A stretch of DNA of 64,000 bases, from NCBI GenBank assembly GCA_019635585.1, contig JAHBZE010000001.1, forward strand, positions 868,001-932,000, in the 5' to 3' direction. A program made the translations under genes and the position numbers. Shown here piece after piece: positions 43,756-53,745 of the stretch (its first letter is position 1; each line of letters starts with the position of its first letter). This DNA comes from Xanthobacteraceae bacterium (GTDB taxonomy: Bacteria > Pseudomonadota > Alphaproteobacteria > Rhizobiales > Xanthobacteraceae). A model generated the notes under the pieces. The model was not told the DNA's origin. It searched no databases and worked only from the letters and a program-made list of their open reading frames with translations.

Positions 43756-44975
43756 CGCCGAAAGACGCCGACCAGCTCCACATGCGGCGAATACCGAAAC
43801 TGATCGACCGGCGTGACCACTCCGAGTTTATATCCGCCGCCAATTAGAGTTTTCGCGTCGCGCGCGAAGCTGTCTGCGTCGCAGGAAGCATAGGCGATCT
43901 TTTTCACCTTCGATCTAGCGAGTTCGCGCGCCTGTGCCTCCGCGCCCTGCCGAGGCGGATCGAGTACGACGAAATCGAACTTCTTCAGTTCGTCCGCGAC
44001 CAGCGGCCAGCGGAACAGATCGCGCACCGACGCCGTCACCGGCTTTAGGCCGGGAGCTTTCGAGGCAGCTTGAAGCGCGGCAATCGAAGGCTCGTGACTA
44101 TCGAAAGACGCGACTTTTGTCTGCGAGGCGAGCCGCAACGCAAAAGTGCCGATGCCGCAAAAGAGATCGGCTGCGGACTTCGCGCCATGCGCCGCCGCGA
44201 TCACTGTCTCCGCAAGTAGGCGCTCGCCTTCAGCCGTTGCCTGCAAAAACGGGCCCGGCGGCAGGATTACGCGCACATCGCCAACGAGATGCGTGGGCGG
44301 CAGCAGTTGCGCGAGTGGCGCGCCGTGCAAGGAGACGCGCGAGAGTTTTTTCTCGGCGGCGAAGGAAACGAGCTTCGACTCGATCGGCTTCGCAAGCTTG
44401 CCCGGCCCGCGAATGTCGATGTCGAGACCGCGCTCGGCCAGCGTGAAATGCAGATCGATCGGCTTACCGGCCGCGAGCAAAATCCTCGCGAGATCACGCG
44501 CAATGGGTAACGCCGCTTCGAGTTTCGGATCGAGCACCGGGCATTCCTCGATCGCGACGATCTCGTGCGAGCGGCGGATGGCGAAGCCGACAGCATCCCT
44601 CTTCTCGCCGCGCCCGGCGTGAAACACCGCGCGCGTACGGCCCGCGCCATAGGCCGGGATCGTAGCAGCGACTTCGGCGCTGATGCCTTCACGCGCAAGC
44701 GCATCGGCCACGAGTTCGCGCTTCCACGCGAGATAGGTCTCTGCCGCCCAATGCTGAAGCGCGCAGCCGCCACAAACACCAAAGTGCCGGCACACAGGTG
44801 TGATCCGTTCCACGCTCGGTTCTAGAATTTTCTCAAGCGTGCCGCGCTCGACGCCGCGCGTAATCGTTACGCGCTCGCCCGGAAGCGTGTAGGCGACATG
44901 CACGCGTCCCGAGGGCGTATCGGCCATGCCGTCGCCCTGCCTGCCCATCGACTCGATGCGGACTTCCTCGCTCAT
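43752..44975 (-). CDS. 23S rRNA (uracil-5-)-methyltransferase, RlmD/TrmA family
   Basis: 407 residues. N-terminal TRAM-like segment; the iron-sulfur cysteines in CRHFGVCGGCALQHW (near 62-72) with a further cysteine in IEECPVLDP; an AdoMet motif in AADLFCGIGTFALRLAS; LDPPRQGAE; and the nucleophilic cysteine in IAYASCDADSFARD. It makes 5-methyluridine in RNA. The exact target (23S position 1939, 747, or tRNA 54) cannot be told from the sequence. It ends on CTAG shared with the DUF1194 gene. Confidence 0.92.
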   Translation of the reverse strand: MSEEVRIESMGRQGDGMADTPSGRVHVAYTLPGERVTITRGVERGTLEKILEPSVERITPVCRHFGVCGGCALQHWAAETYLAWKRELVADALAREGISAEVAATIPAYGAGRTRAVFHAGRGEKRDAVGFAIRRSHEIVAIEECPVLDPKLEAALPIARDLARILLAAGKPIDLHFTLAERGLDIDIRGPGKLAKPIESKLVSFAAEKKLSRVSLHGAPLAQLLPPTHLVGDVRVILPPGPFLQATAEGERLLAETVIAAAHGAKSAADLFCGIGTFALRLASQTKVASFDSHEPSIAALQAASKAPGLKPVTASVRDLFRWPLVADELKKFDFVVLDPPRQGAEAQARELARSKVKKIAYASCDADSFARDAKTLIGGGYKLGVVTPVDQFRYSPHVELVGVFRR

Positions 44976-44997
44976 GGCGCGAGCAATAGCTTTGATT

Positions 44998-46452
44998 TTA
45001 CTCCGCCGGAAGCGGCTTCGCCTTGGGAATCGCGTGCTCGGCGTGCGGCGCGTCGGGGATATAGCCTCGCGCCGTGAGGCGATGGAAACGCGCGACCAGC
45101 ATTACGCAATAGGCGATCAGACCAATGGTGAAGCCGATCCAGACGCCGGTGACGCCGAGCTTCAGCGGAAACGCGAGCAGATACAGCGCGCCGAAGCCGA
45201 TCACCCAGAAGCTGATCGCAGCAAAGAGCATCGGAATCTTGGTGTCGTTCAGGCCCCGGAGCGAGCCCGCCATCGCGGTCTGCACGCCGTCGGCGATGAA
45301 GAAGGTACCGCCGAGCAGCAGCAGCCACGATGCAATCGCGACGATCTCGCTTGCGTCCTTCATGGTCTCGTCGAGGAAAAAGAACGGCAGCATATGGCGC
45401 AACGATACGACGATCACCGTCATCACCGTCATGAAGACCAGCGCAAGGCCGATCGCGACGAAACCGGCGCGGCGCGCGCCTTTCGGATTCTTGCGGCCCG
45501 CCTCCTGCCCCACGCGCACGGTGGCCGCGAGCGAGATGCCGAACGGGATCATGAACAAAATCGCCGCGATCTGAAGCGCGATCTGGTGCGCGGCCAAGGC
45601 GCTCGCACCGAACAGGCCGACAACGAGGCCCGCGCCGCCGAACAATCCATATTCGAGCAGGAAGGTCGCAGCCATCGGCGTGCCGATCGCGACGAGTTGC
45701 TTCATCAGGTGGCCGTCGTAGCGCCAGAAGCGGCCGAGCACCTGATACTTCTTGAACGGATGTTGCGCGTAGCAAACCCAGAGTGCCGCCGCGCACATGC
45801 CGAGATTCACCACCGTGGTCGCGACGCCCGCGCCGAGGATGCCTAGCTCGGGCGCGCCGAAATGGCCGAAGATCAGCGCATAGGCGAGCACGAAATTCGC
45901 GGGCACCGCCGCGAGCGTGATCCAGAACGCGGGCTCGGGCCGGTTCACCGCACCCATGAAGCCGCGGAGCGCAATAAACCACCACGCCGGAATCAACGAC
46001 CAGGCAAGGCCGAACAGATAATCATGCGCCAGCGCCGCGACCTGAGGCTGCTGGCCGAGCGCGAGCAGGAGCTCCTCGCCCCAAAGCTGTCCGAGCGAGA
46101 GCGGAATGCCGAGAATGGTTGCAGCCCACAGGCCGACGCGGAGCGAGCGGCGCACCATGCGGGGCTCGCGCGCGCCGAAAGATTGCGCGGCAAGCGGCGA
46201 CACCGCCGAAGTAAGGCCCATGCCGAACACAAACGCCGTGAAGAGAATGACCTGCGCGAGTGCCGCCGCCGCGATCGCGTCGCCACCGAGGCGACCGACG
46301 AGAGCGAGATCGGTCGTCATCATGCCGACCTGGCCGAGCTGGGTGAGCGCAATCGGCAGCGCAAGCTTCACCGTCTCGGTCAGCTCGAGGCGCCAAGGGC
46401 TGAGGTTCCCCGGCGTCGCGCCGGGGGCGGATATTTTGTTCATGCCGTGCAT
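44998..46452 (-). CDS. MATE family multidrug efflux transporter
   Basis: 484 residues with about twelve membrane segments in two MatE halves (first half LALPIALTQLGQVGMMTTDLA, second half LVAIGTPMAATFLLEYG). NorM-type Na+ or H+ antiporters export cationic drugs and metabolites. The start may be the ATG at 46452 or the next one at residue 4. It lies 22 bp upstream of the RNA methyltransferase on the same strand. Confidence 0.93.
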   Translation of the reverse strand: MHGMNKISAPGATPGNLSPWRLELTETVKLALPIALTQLGQVGMMTTDLALVGRLGGDAIAAAALAQVILFTAFVFGMGLTSAVSPLAAQSFGAREPRMVRRSLRVGLWAATILGIPLSLGQLWGEELLLALGQQPQVAALAHDYLFGLAWSLIPAWWFIALRGFMGAVNRPEPAFWITLAAVPANFVLAYALIFGHFGAPELGILGAGVATTVVNLGMCAAALWVCYAQHPFKKYQVLGRFWRYDGHLMKQLVAIGTPMAATFLLEYGLFGGAGLVVGLFGASALAAHQIALQIAAILFMIPFGISLAATVRVGQEAGRKNPKGARRAGFVAIGLALVFMTVMTVIVVSLRHMLPFFFLDETMKDASEIVAIASWLLLLGGTFFIADGVQTAMAGSLRGLNDTKIPMLFAAISFWVIGFGALYLLAFPLKLGVTGVWIGFTIGLIAYCVMLVARFHRLTARGYIPDAPHAEHAIPKAKPLPAE

Positions 46453-46554
46453 GGGAGCGGCACTTCTAGGGACTCATGCGGCGATTAAAAGGCCCCGCCT
46501 CTATCCATGTGCTCCGCGACGGATGAATGACGGATGAAGGCGGGGAGCTTGGGC

Positions 46555-47283
46555 CTAATGTTCGGCGTAAAGCAGGAACTCCGCATTTCCGTCGCCGCCA
46601 AGCACCGGCGACGGAATGGTGCCGCGCAGCCGCCAGCCCTGCCGTCCGACCAGTAATTCTACGCGCTGGCAGACGGCCATGTGCACTTCTGGGTCGCGCA
46701 CGATGCCCTTTTTGACGTGCTCGCGGCCGGCCTCGAATTGCGGCTTGATGAGTGCGATCAATTCCGCGTGGGGAGCGGCGAAAGCGAGCGCCTGCGGCAG
46801 CACCAGTTCGAGCGAGATGAAGCTCACGTCGATGACGATCAGTTGCGCGTCGTCCGGCATCGCCGCTTCGTCGAGCCTGCGGATGTCGGTCTGCTCCAGC
46901 GATACGACGCGCGGATCCGACTTGATGCGCGGGTGCAACTGGTCCGTGCCGGTATCGACTGCGTAAACTTTGGCGGCCCCGCGCGCGAGCAGAAGTTCGG
47001 TGAAGCCGCCAGTGGAAGCGCCGACATCGAGGCAAATTTTCCCGGACGGATTAATCTTAAAATGATCCAGCGCGGCTTCGAGTTTAAGTCCGCCACGCGA
47101 CACATAAGGATGCGCCGGCGACCCCACGATCTCGGCATCTTCTCCGATCTGCTCCGATACCTTCCGGACAGGCTTACCGTTCGCCGAGACGTTTCCGGCT
47201 TCAATCGCGGCCTGCGCTTTCGCGCGGCTCTCAAACAGACCGCGCGCGACCAGAAGCTGATCGGCTCGAAGCGTTTTTTTCAT
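46555..47283 (-). CDS. tlyA: TlyA family rRNA (cytidine-2'-O)-methyltransferase
   Basis: 242 residues. N-terminal S4 RNA-binding domain (about 5-62: RADQLLVARGLFESRAKAQA), then an FtsJ-like methyltransferase domain (SRGGLKLEAAL; AdoMet motif CLDVGASTGGFTELLL; IVIDVSFISLELVLP; KPQFEAGREHVKKGIVRDP). TlyA proteins methylate 16S/23S rRNA cytidines. In rhizobial genomes tlyA is usually next to dxs, as here, with one small gene between. Confidence 0.94.
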   Translation of the reverse strand: MKKTLRADQLLVARGLFESRAKAQAAIEAGNVSANGKPVRKVSEQIGEDAEIVGSPAHPYVSRGGLKLEAALDHFKINPSGKICLDVGASTGGFTELLLARGAAKVYAVDTGTDQLHPRIKSDPRVVSLEQTDIRRLDEAAMPDDAQLIVIDVSFISLELVLPQALAFAAPHAELIALIKPQFEAGREHVKKGIVRDPEVHMAVCQRVELLVGRQGWRLRGTIPSPVLGGDGNAEFLLYAEH

Positions 47284-47364
47284 GATCCGAGAATGGGGCT
47301 ACTTTAATGGACACGGCGGGAGATATATATTTCGCCTTCCTATTGCTTGTCCGGAGAAAGAATC

Positions 47365-47607
47365 GTGGTCGACTCGCTCAGGGATTCGGTGAAGGATCTG
47401 GAGCCGCCGGTCTGTCCCAAGTGCCACAAGGAAATGGTCTGGTATCAATCGCGGCTGGAATCGCTTCACCCGCGGGTCATCGTGCATTCCTTCGCCTGCA
47501 CCAGTTGCAATCGAACCGGCGAAACCAAAACCATCCTGGAAAGCAAACCGGATATTCCTCCGGGGAAACTCTCGCACCCGTTCCGGCGCTTCCGCAGGGC
47601 TGCTTGA
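47365..47607 (+). CDS. small zinc-ribbon-like hypothetical protein
   Basis: 80 residues from a GTG at 47365, preceded by GGAGAAAG; a TTG at 47347 is an alternative. Two Cys pairs, CPKCHKE and CTSCNRTGE, about 32 residues apart, suggest a zinc ribbon. The Arg-rich tail HPFRRFRR may contact nucleic acid. No named family. It lies alone on the plus strand between divergent tlyA and convergent dxs, 4 bp from the dxs stop. Confidence 0.68.
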   Translation: MVDSLRDSVKDLEPPVCPKCHKEMVWYQSRLESLHPRVIVHSFACTSCNRTGETKTILESKPDIPPGKLSHPFRRFRRAA

Positions 47608-47611
47608 CGCG

Positions 47612-49543
47612 CTAGGCGCGGCGCGGCCGCAACAAGTTCGACTCATCTTTGCCGAAAGCCGAAAGCGCGGTGGTGACAATGCCCTTCGCATCCAGACCCG
47701 CCTGCTCGTACATCTTTGCCGGCGTGTCCTGATCCTGAAAAATATCGGGCAGCACCATCGGGCGGATTTTCAGGCCGTGATCGAGCGCGCCTTCACGCGC
47801 CAAGAGTTCGAGCACATGGCTGCCGAAGCCGCCGACTGAGCCTTCCTCGATGGTGATCAGCACTTCGTGTTCGCGCGCGAGCCGCAAGATCAGATCGCGG
47901 TCGAGCGGTTTGGCGAAGCGCGCGTCGGCAACGGTCGTGGAAAAGCCGAGCGCCGCGAGTTCGTCCGCCGCGCGCAGGCATTCGGAAAGACGCGCGCCAA
48001 GCGAGAGCAGCGCGACCTTGGTGCCTTCTCGGATGATGCGGCCCTTACCAATCTCGAGCGGCTTGCCTTCCGCAGGCAGCGGCACGCCCGTACCTTCACC
48101 GCGCGGAAAGCGAAACGCGGACGGGCGATCGTCGATCGCGGCGGAAGTCGCGACCATATGCACGAGTTCGGCTTCATCGGCTGCTGCCATCACCACCACA
48201 TCCGGCAAGCAGGCCAAATAGGCGACGTCGAACGAACCAGCATGCGTCGCGCCATCGGCGCCAACGAGGCCCGCGCGGTCGATCGCGAAGCGCACTGGCA
48301 ATTTCTGGATCGCGACATCATGCACGACCTGATCGTAGGCGCGCTGCAGGAAGGTCGAGTAGATCGCGGCGAAAGGCTTGAAGCCCTCGGCGGCAAGGCC
48401 GGCGGCGAACGTCACCGCGTGCTGCTCGGCGATGCCGACGTCGAAGGTGCGCGAGGGAAACTCTTTCCCGAAAATGTCAAGGCCAGTACCGGAAGGCATC
48501 GCCGCGGTGATCGCGACGATCTTGTCGTCCTTCTTCGCCTCTTTCACGAGGCTGTCGGCAAAAACCTTGGTGTAGCTCGGCGCGCTGGCTTTCGATTTCG
48601 CCTGTGCACCGGTCGCAACGTCGAACTTCACGACGCCATGATATTTGTCGTCGGAAGCTTCGGCTGGTGCGTAGCCCTTGCCCTTCTGCGTCACGACGTG
48701 AACCAGCACCGGACCGGGTTCGTTGTCGCGCACGTTTTTCAGCACCGGCAGAAGGTGATCGAGGTTGTGGCCGTCGATCGGACCGACATAAGAGAAGCCG
48801 AGTTCCTCGAACAGCGTGCCGCCGGTGATGTAGCCGCGCCAGTGCTCGATGCCGCGCGTAATCATGTCGTCGATGCGCTTCGGCAGCTGTGCCGTGACTT
48901 TCTTACCGACGTCGCGGATCGCGTTATAGGTGCGGCCTGAAATCAGCCGCGAGAAATAAGCCGACATCGCGCCGACCGGCGGCGCGATCGACATGTCATT
49001 GTCGTTCAAGATCACGATCAGGCGGCTGCCGGCGGCGCCAGCATTATTCATCGCCTCGTAGGCCATGCCGGCTGACATCGCGCCGTCGCCGATCACGCAG
49101 ATGACGTTGCGCTTCTCGCCCTTGAGATCGCGCGCGATCGCCATGCCGAGGCCGGCAGAAATCGAAGTCGAAGCATGCGCGGCGCCGAAGGGGTCGTATT
49201 CGCTCTCCGCGCGCTTGGTGAAACCGGAAAGCCCGCCACCCATGCGTAGCGTGCGGATGCGGTCGCGGCGCCCGGTGATGATCTTGTGCGGATAGGCCTG
49301 ATGGCCGACATCCCAGATCAGCCGGTCATGCGGCGTATCGAAAATATAATGCAGCGCGACGGTTAGTTCGACGACGCCGAGTCCCGCGCCAAGATGGCCG
49401 CCGGTGACCGAAACCGCGTCGATTGTTTCCCGGCGCAATTCGTCGGCAAGCTGACGCAAGCTCGCCTCCGGTAACGCGCGGAGCTGGTCCGGCGTATCGA
49501 CGGTGTCGAGCAGCGGCGTGCGGGATTTCGGGTCTGCGGTCAT
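47612..49543 (-). CDS. dxs: 1-deoxy-D-xylulose-5-phosphate synthase
   Basis: 643 residues, full length. Transketolase-type layout: [17 protein letters not shown], the thiamine-diphosphate motif [18 protein letters not shown], the pyrimidine-binding domain with [18 protein letters not shown], and a C-terminal transketolase domain ([14 protein letters not shown]). It condenses pyruvate and glyceraldehyde 3-phosphate, the first step of the MEP isoprenoid pathway. xseB lies 85 bp upstream, a common arrangement. Confidence 0.97.
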   Translation of the reverse strand: MTADPKSRTPLLDTVDTPDQLRALPEASLRQLADELRRETIDAVSVTGGHLGAGLGVVELTVALHYIFDTPHDRLIWDVGHQAYPHKIITGRRDRIRTLRMGGGLSGFTKRAESEYDPFGAAHASTSISAGLGMAIARDLKGEKRNVICVIGDGAMSAGMAYEAMNNAGAAGSRLIVILNDNDMSIAPPVGAMSAYFSRLISGRTYNAIRDVGKKVTAQLPKRIDDMITRGIEHWRGYITGGTLFEELGFSYVGPIDGHNLDHLLPVLKNVRDNEPGPVLVHVVTQKGKGYAPAEASDDKYHGVVKFDVATGAQAKSKASAPSYTKVFADSLVKEAKKDDKIVAITAAMPSGTGLDIFGKEFPSRTFDVGIAEQHAVTFAAGLAAEGFKPFAAIYSTFLQRAYDQVVHDVAIQKLPVRFAIDRAGLVGADGATHAGSFDVAYLACLPDVVVMAAADEAELVHMVATSAAIDDRPSAFRFPRGEGTGVPLPAEGKPLEIGKGRIIREGTKVALLSLGARLSECLRAADELAALGFSTTVADARFAKPLDRDLILRLAREHEVLITIEEGSVGGFGSHVLELLAREGALDHGLKIRPMVLPDIFQDQDTPAKMYEQAGLDAKGIVTTALSAFGKDESNLLRPRRA

Positions 49544-49628
49544 TACAGGTGAAATATCGTGGTTTTTCGCGGCTTATACAAGGCGAGCAGCGCCGCAGGC
49601 GAAGCCCTTGGAGCCGTTACGCTTCGCT

Positions 49629-49889
49629 TCAGTCCTGATCGAGCGGCGTGGAACCGGTCGGCCTGCCCTTGGCGTCGAGTGCAATCTTCTCGACCCGCGC
49701 TTCGGCATCCTTGAGCAGTGCGTCACAGCGTTTTTTCAGCGCCTCGCCCCGCTCGTAGATTTTGATCGAATCCTCAAGCGGCACGTTGCCGCTTTCCAGC
49801 TTGCCTACGATCTGCTCGAGTTCCGCGAGCGCCTTCTCGAAGGGCATCGCCGCGACATCGCCGTTTGCGTCTTTGGTGTCTTTCGCCAT
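49629..49889 (-). CDS. xseB: exodeoxyribonuclease VII small subunit
   Basis: 86 residues, typical XseB length. The signature [39 protein letters not shown] covers the two-helix hairpin that binds the XseA C-terminus (quoted here as a region, residues 17-55: starts FEKALAELE, ends ALKKRC). Single-strand exonuclease subunit in DNA repair. The gene lies between the deacetylase-family gene (13 bp) and dxs on the same strand. Confidence 0.95.
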   Translation of the reverse strand: MAKDTKDANGDVAAMPFEKALAELEQIVGKLESGNVPLEDSIKIYERGEALKKRCDALLKDAEARVEKIALDAKGRPTGSTPLDQD

Positions 49890-49902
49890 CGGAAACTTCC
49901 AT

Positions 49903-50832
49903 TCAGCCGTTCATCAGCCGGCGAACATGCGCGCCCGCGGAACGGGACAAACCTTCCAGATCATAGCCGCCTTCGAGCAGAGATACGACCCTGCCGCTTG
50001 CGTGCTTATCGGCGACATCCATGAGCTTGCCTGTTACCCAGGCGAAGTCTTCCTCGACCAGATTAAGGTTCGCGAGCGGATCGTTGCGGTGCGCGTCGAA
50101 GCCCGCAGAAATCAGCACGAGTTCGGGTTGGAAATTGTTGAGGCGCGGCAGGATCACGCTTTCGAACGCTTCGCGGAATTGCGTGCCGCCGTCGCCCGGC
50201 GCGAGCGGTGCGTTGACGATATTGTTCTGCGTGCCGGTTTCGTCTCTCGCGCCGGTGCCGGGATAAAGCGGCATCTGGTGCGTGGAGGAATAAAGCACGC
50301 TCGGGTCGTTCCAGAAAATGTCCTGCGTGCCGTTGCCGTGATGCACGTCGAAATCGACGATCGCGACACGCCCGATGCCGTGCTTCTTCTGCGCGTGGCG
50401 CGCGGCAATCGCAACGTTATTGAAAAAGCAGAAGCCCATCGGCGTCGCGGTTTCGGCATGGTGTCCGGGCGGGCGCATCATGATGAAGGCGTTGTCCGCC
50501 TTCTTCGCGAAAACTTCATTGACCGCATAGGTCGCGCCGCCGACCGCGCGCATGATCGCTTCCCAGCTACCGGAGGAAAGCACGGTATCGCCGTCGACGC
50601 GGACCGCGCCACTTTGCGGCACGATCTCGTGAAGCTTCTCGGCATATTCCGCCGGATGCGCGAGTGTCACGGTTTCGAGCGGCGCAAGCGGCGCTTCCTC
50701 ACGCGCGAGCATCGAATAAACCGCGCGGCCGAATTCCTCGTTCAGCGCACGGATACGGTCCGGCCGCTCGGGATGACCCGGGCCGGTTTCGTGCTTGAGC
50801 GCGGAAGGATGCGTGAGAAGAAGCGTTGTCAT
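49903..50832 (-). CDS. histone deacetylase family protein (AcuC-like)
   Basis: 309 residues with a complete class II-type deacetylase core: [14 protein letters not shown] near the start, [35 protein letters not shown] with the zinc ligands, [17 protein letters not shown], and [13 protein letters not shown]. The bacterial enzymes remove acetyl or related groups from lysines or polyamines. All zinc and charge-relay residues seem present, so it should be active. Same strand as xseB and dxs. Confidence 0.94.
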   Translation of the reverse strand: MTTLLLTHPSALKHETGPGHPERPDRIRALNEEFGRAVYSMLAREEAPLAPLETVTLAHPAEYAEKLHEIVPQSGAVRVDGDTVLSSGSWEAIMRAVGGATYAVNEVFAKKADNAFIMMRPPGHHAETATPMGFCFFNNVAIAARHAQKKHGIGRVAIVDFDVHHGNGTQDIFWNDPSVLYSSTHQMPLYPGTGARDETGTQNNIVNAPLAPGDGGTQFREAFESVILPRLNNFQPELVLISAGFDAHRNDPLANLNLVEEDFAWVTGKLMDVADKHASGRVVSLLEGGYDLEGLSRSAGAHVRRLMNG

Positions 50833-50854
50833 ATCTGTATTCGTTTGCCCGATA

Positions 50855-51730
50855 TTAGCCCGCCGCCTTGAGCGGAGCCAAGCTGACGCCGGCAGGAATG
50901 GGGATATTGTCGGGCACGAAGAAGTCCATCTGCAGCGACTGCGCCGGGTTGACGCGATATTTATCGAAGTCGGTGACGCCCTCGCCCGCGAGGAAATTGT
51001 CGTCGATCAGGAAGTTCCCGGAAAACTCACGCGACGGCTTTTCGAAGATGCGGACGGCGGCGTCCGCGAGAATGTCCGGCGTGCGGCTCCGCTGCATCAG
51101 CGTATCGCCACCCAGGAGATTATTCACCGCCGCGGTCGCAATCGTGGTGCGCGGCCAGAGCGCATTCACTGCAATACCCTTCGATTTCAATTCGCCCGAG
51201 AGGCCGAGCACGACGAGGCTCATGCCGTATTTCGCCATGGTGTAGCCGGTGTGCGGCGCGAACCACTTCTGCTGCATGTCCAAAGGCGGCGACATCATCA
51301 GTATATGCGGGTTCTTCGCTTTCTCCAGAAACGGAATCGCGAATTTCGAGACGACAAACGTGCCGCGCGTGTTGATCTGATGCATCAGGTCGAAACGCTT
51401 CATGTCGAGCTGCGTGGTCGGCAGCAACTGGATTGCGCTCGCGTTATTGATGACGATGTCGATGCCGCCGAACTTATCGGCGGTTTTCTTCAGCGCCTCG
51501 TTGACATTCACTTCGTCGCGAACATCGACAACAAGAGGAAGCGCCTTACCGCCGGCCTTCTCGATTTCTTCGGCCGCCGTGTGGATCGTACCCGGCAGCT
51601 TCGGATGCGGCGTGTCGGTCTTGGCGGCGATCGCGATGTTTGCGCCTTCTTTGGCCGCTTTGAGCGCGATCGCGAGCCCGATGCCGCGCGAAGCGCCGGT
51701 GATGAAAAGGGATTTTCCGGATAGGGACAT
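50855..51730 (-). CDS. SDR family oxidoreductase (HSDL2-like)
   Basis: 291 residues from the ATG at 51730. Cofactor motif TGASRGIGLAIA near residue 10, VINNASAIQL (NNAG equivalent), active-site YTMAKYGM, and NALWPRTTIATAA after it. The combination resembles the NAD(P)-dependent hydroxysteroid-dehydrogenase-like 2 group, which is linked to fatty-acid metabolism. The substrate is unknown. The acyl-CoA dehydrogenase gene lies 143 bp upstream on the same strand, separated by a palindromic repeat. Confidence 0.9.
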   Translation of the reverse strand: MSLSGKSLFITGASRGIGLAIALKAAKEGANIAIAAKTDTPHPKLPGTIHTAAEEIEKAGGKALPLVVDVRDEVNVNEALKKTADKFGGIDIVINNASAIQLLPTTQLDMKRFDLMHQINTRGTFVVSKFAIPFLEKAKNPHILMMSPPLDMQQKWFAPHTGYTMAKYGMSLVVLGLSGELKSKGIAVNALWPRTTIATAAVNNLLGGDTLMQRSRTPDILADAAVRIFEKPSREFSGNFLIDDNFLAGEGVTDFDKYRVNPAQSLQMDFFVPDNIPIPAGVSLAPLKAAG

Positions 51731-51752
51731 TTTGTTTGCTCCAAACTCTTGT

Positions 51753-51860
51753 GTCGTCCCGGCCAAGCGAGCATTAGCGAGCGCGAGCCGGGACCCATAA
51801 TCCCTGTTTCAGTTAATCACGAAGTCCGCGGTTATGGGTCCCCGCTTTCGCGGGGACGAC
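51753..51860. repeat. REP/BIME-like palindromic intergenic repeat
   Basis: About 108 bp with nested inverted arms: GTCGTCCCGG (51753-51762) against CGGGGACGAC (51851-51860), and GGGACCCATAA (51790-51800) against TTATGGGTCCC (from 51832). A local hairpin CCCCGC-TTT-CGCGGGG closes the right end. This pattern, ending in GCGGGGACGAC, resembles dispersed extragenic palindromes of Bradyrhizobium-like genomes. It sits between two same-strand genes and may stall transcription. Confidence 0.7.
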
Positions 51861-51873
51861 CCGGTGAATTTTA

Positions 51874-53640
51874 TCACGCCACCAGCATCGACTCGGTGAA
51901 CAAAGTCGAGGCCGCGCCTTCGGTGATCGTCGCCTCCAACCCGCTCGCTTGCGTACAAAGATTTTCCGCGAAGAAGCGTGCGACCGCGACGCGGGTCGCG
52001 GGACGACTTTCGATGCGCTCGGCGAGCGCTGCCTGCGCGAGATACGCACCACCGGCGGCGAGCCCGAATAGCTTCTGATAAGGCGTGGCACCCGCAAGCG
52101 CCTCGGCCTGATCGCGGGCGAGCGCGGCTTCGATGTATTTCGTCGCGCGCTCCAGCGCGTCGAGCGTTTCGTTCAGACGCTGCGCGGTCTTGCCGAAAGC
52201 CGGATCGTTCGACTTCGCAACTTCGTTCGCTGTCGCGCGATATTCGGCGAGAACCCGCTTCAAGGTTTCGCCGCCGCTCTGGCCGATCTTGCGGGTGACG
52301 AGATCGATCGCCTGGATGCCGTTGGTGCCTTCGTAGATTGCGGTGATGCGCGCGTCGCGCATGTGCTGGGCGGCACCAGTCTCCTCGATGAAGCCCATGC
52401 CGCCATGCACCTGCACGCCAAGAGAGGCCGCTTCGATGCCGGCGTCGGTCGAGAAAGATTTCGCGACCGGCGTGAGCAGGCTCGCTTCTTCGTATGCTGC
52501 CTTTTTCTCTGCAGGGTCGCTCGCGTTATTCGCGCGGTCGAGCGCGGAAGCGGTGCGCAGGCAAAGCGTACGCGAAGCGTTCGTCAGCGCGCGCATGGTC
52601 ATCAGCATGCGCTTCACATCCGGATGCTCGGCGATCGGGCTCAAATCCTTCGCGCCCGGTGCCTTGCCCTGCTTGCGGTCGTGCGCATATTGCACGGCCT
52701 GTTGCGTCGCGCGCTCCGCAATCGCCACGCCCTGCACGGCGACGCCGAGACGCGCGTTGTTCATCATCGTGAACATGCAGTGCAGGCCCTTGTTCTCCTC
52801 GCCGACGAGATAGCCGGTCGCACCGCCCTGATCGCCATAGACCATCACACAGGTCGGCGAGGCATGGATGCCGAGCTTGTGTTCGACCGACTGGCAGCGC
52901 ACGTCGTTGCGCGCGCCTAGGCTGCCATCCGCATTGACCATGAACTTCGGCACGAGAAAGAGCGAAATGCCTTTGGTGCCAGCGGGCGCGTCCGGCAGGC
53001 GCGCGAGCACGAGATGGACGATGTTGTCCGTCATGTCATGTTCGCCATAGGTGATGAAAATTTTCGTGCCGGAAATTTTATACGTGCCGTCCGGCTGCTT
53101 CACTGCCTTGGTGCGAAGGTTCGCAAGATCCGAACCCGACTGCGGCTCGGTGAGCTGCATGGTGCCGGGCCATTCGCCGTTCACCATTTTCGATAGATAC
53201 GTTTTCTTCAGTTCTTCGGAGCCGTGCGCTTCCAGCGCATCGACGCCGGCGAAGGTCAAGAGCGGGCACAACCCGAACGACATCGCGGCCGCGCTCCAGT
53301 ACTCAAAACAGGCGGAAGCGACCATGACCGGAAGCCCTTGCCCGCCGAATTCGACCGGGCCAGCTAGGCCGTTCCAGCCGCCTGCGATCCAGTCCTGATA
53401 GGCTTCCTTCCAGCCCGGCGGCGTCACGACCTTGCCGTCAACGAGCTTCGAGCCGATCTGGTCGGCCTGCCGGTTCAGGGGCGCAAGGCGCTCGGAGGCG
53501 AACTTGCCCGCTTCCTCCAGCACCGACTGCACCAGATCGAGCGAAAGCTCGGCCTGCGCGCCCTTGCCCGCGATGGCGTTGAAGCTGGTGCAGTGATCGA
53601 GGAAAAACAGCGTCTCGGAAACCGGCGCGCGATAGGACAT
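51874..53640 (-). CDS. acyl-CoA dehydrogenase (DmdC-like, with extra C-terminal domain)
   Basis: 588 residues from the ATG at 53640, longer than ordinary acyl-CoA dehydrogenases and matching the DmdC/FadE-like group that has an added C-terminal helical domain. Motifs: MQLTEPQSGSDLANLRTKA (FAD and substrate contact), ITYGEHDMTDN, LGVAVQGVAIAERA, and the catalytic-region GGMGFIEETGAAQHMRDARI with AIYEGTNGIQAIDL. It oxidises an acyl-CoA, passing electrons to ETF. It starts about 105 bp from the divergent Sua5 gene. Confidence 0.93.
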   Translation of the reverse strand: MSYRAPVSETLFFLDHCTSFNAIAGKGAQAELSLDLVQSVLEEAGKFASERLAPLNRQADQIGSKLVDGKVVTPPGWKEAYQDWIAGGWNGLAGPVEFGGQGLPVMVASACFEYWSAAAMSFGLCPLLTFAGVDALEAHGSEELKKTYLSKMVNGEWPGTMQLTEPQSGSDLANLRTKAVKQPDGTYKISGTKIFITYGEHDMTDNIVHLVLARLPDAPAGTKGISLFLVPKFMVNADGSLGARNDVRCQSVEHKLGIHASPTCVMVYGDQGGATGYLVGEENKGLHCMFTMMNNARLGVAVQGVAIAERATQQAVQYAHDRKQGKAPGAKDLSPIAEHPDVKRMLMTMRALTNASRTLCLRTASALDRANNASDPAEKKAAYEEASLLTPVAKSFSTDAGIEAASLGVQVHGGMGFIEETGAAQHMRDARITAIYEGTNGIQAIDLVTRKIGQSGGETLKRVLAEYRATANEVAKSNDPAFGKTAQRLNETLDALERATKYIEAALARDQAEALAGATPYQKLFGLAAGGAYLAQAALAERIESRPATRVAVARFFAENLCTQASGLEATITEGAASTLFTESMLVA

Positions 53641-53745
53641 TTTCTTACTCCGCGATTTTCGGCGGCGCTTGCGCTTTCGCAGCACCTGAGGCCATACCGG
53701 CCCGTCATTACATTTACACTGGCCAAGGCCGCCGGACCCGTCAAC

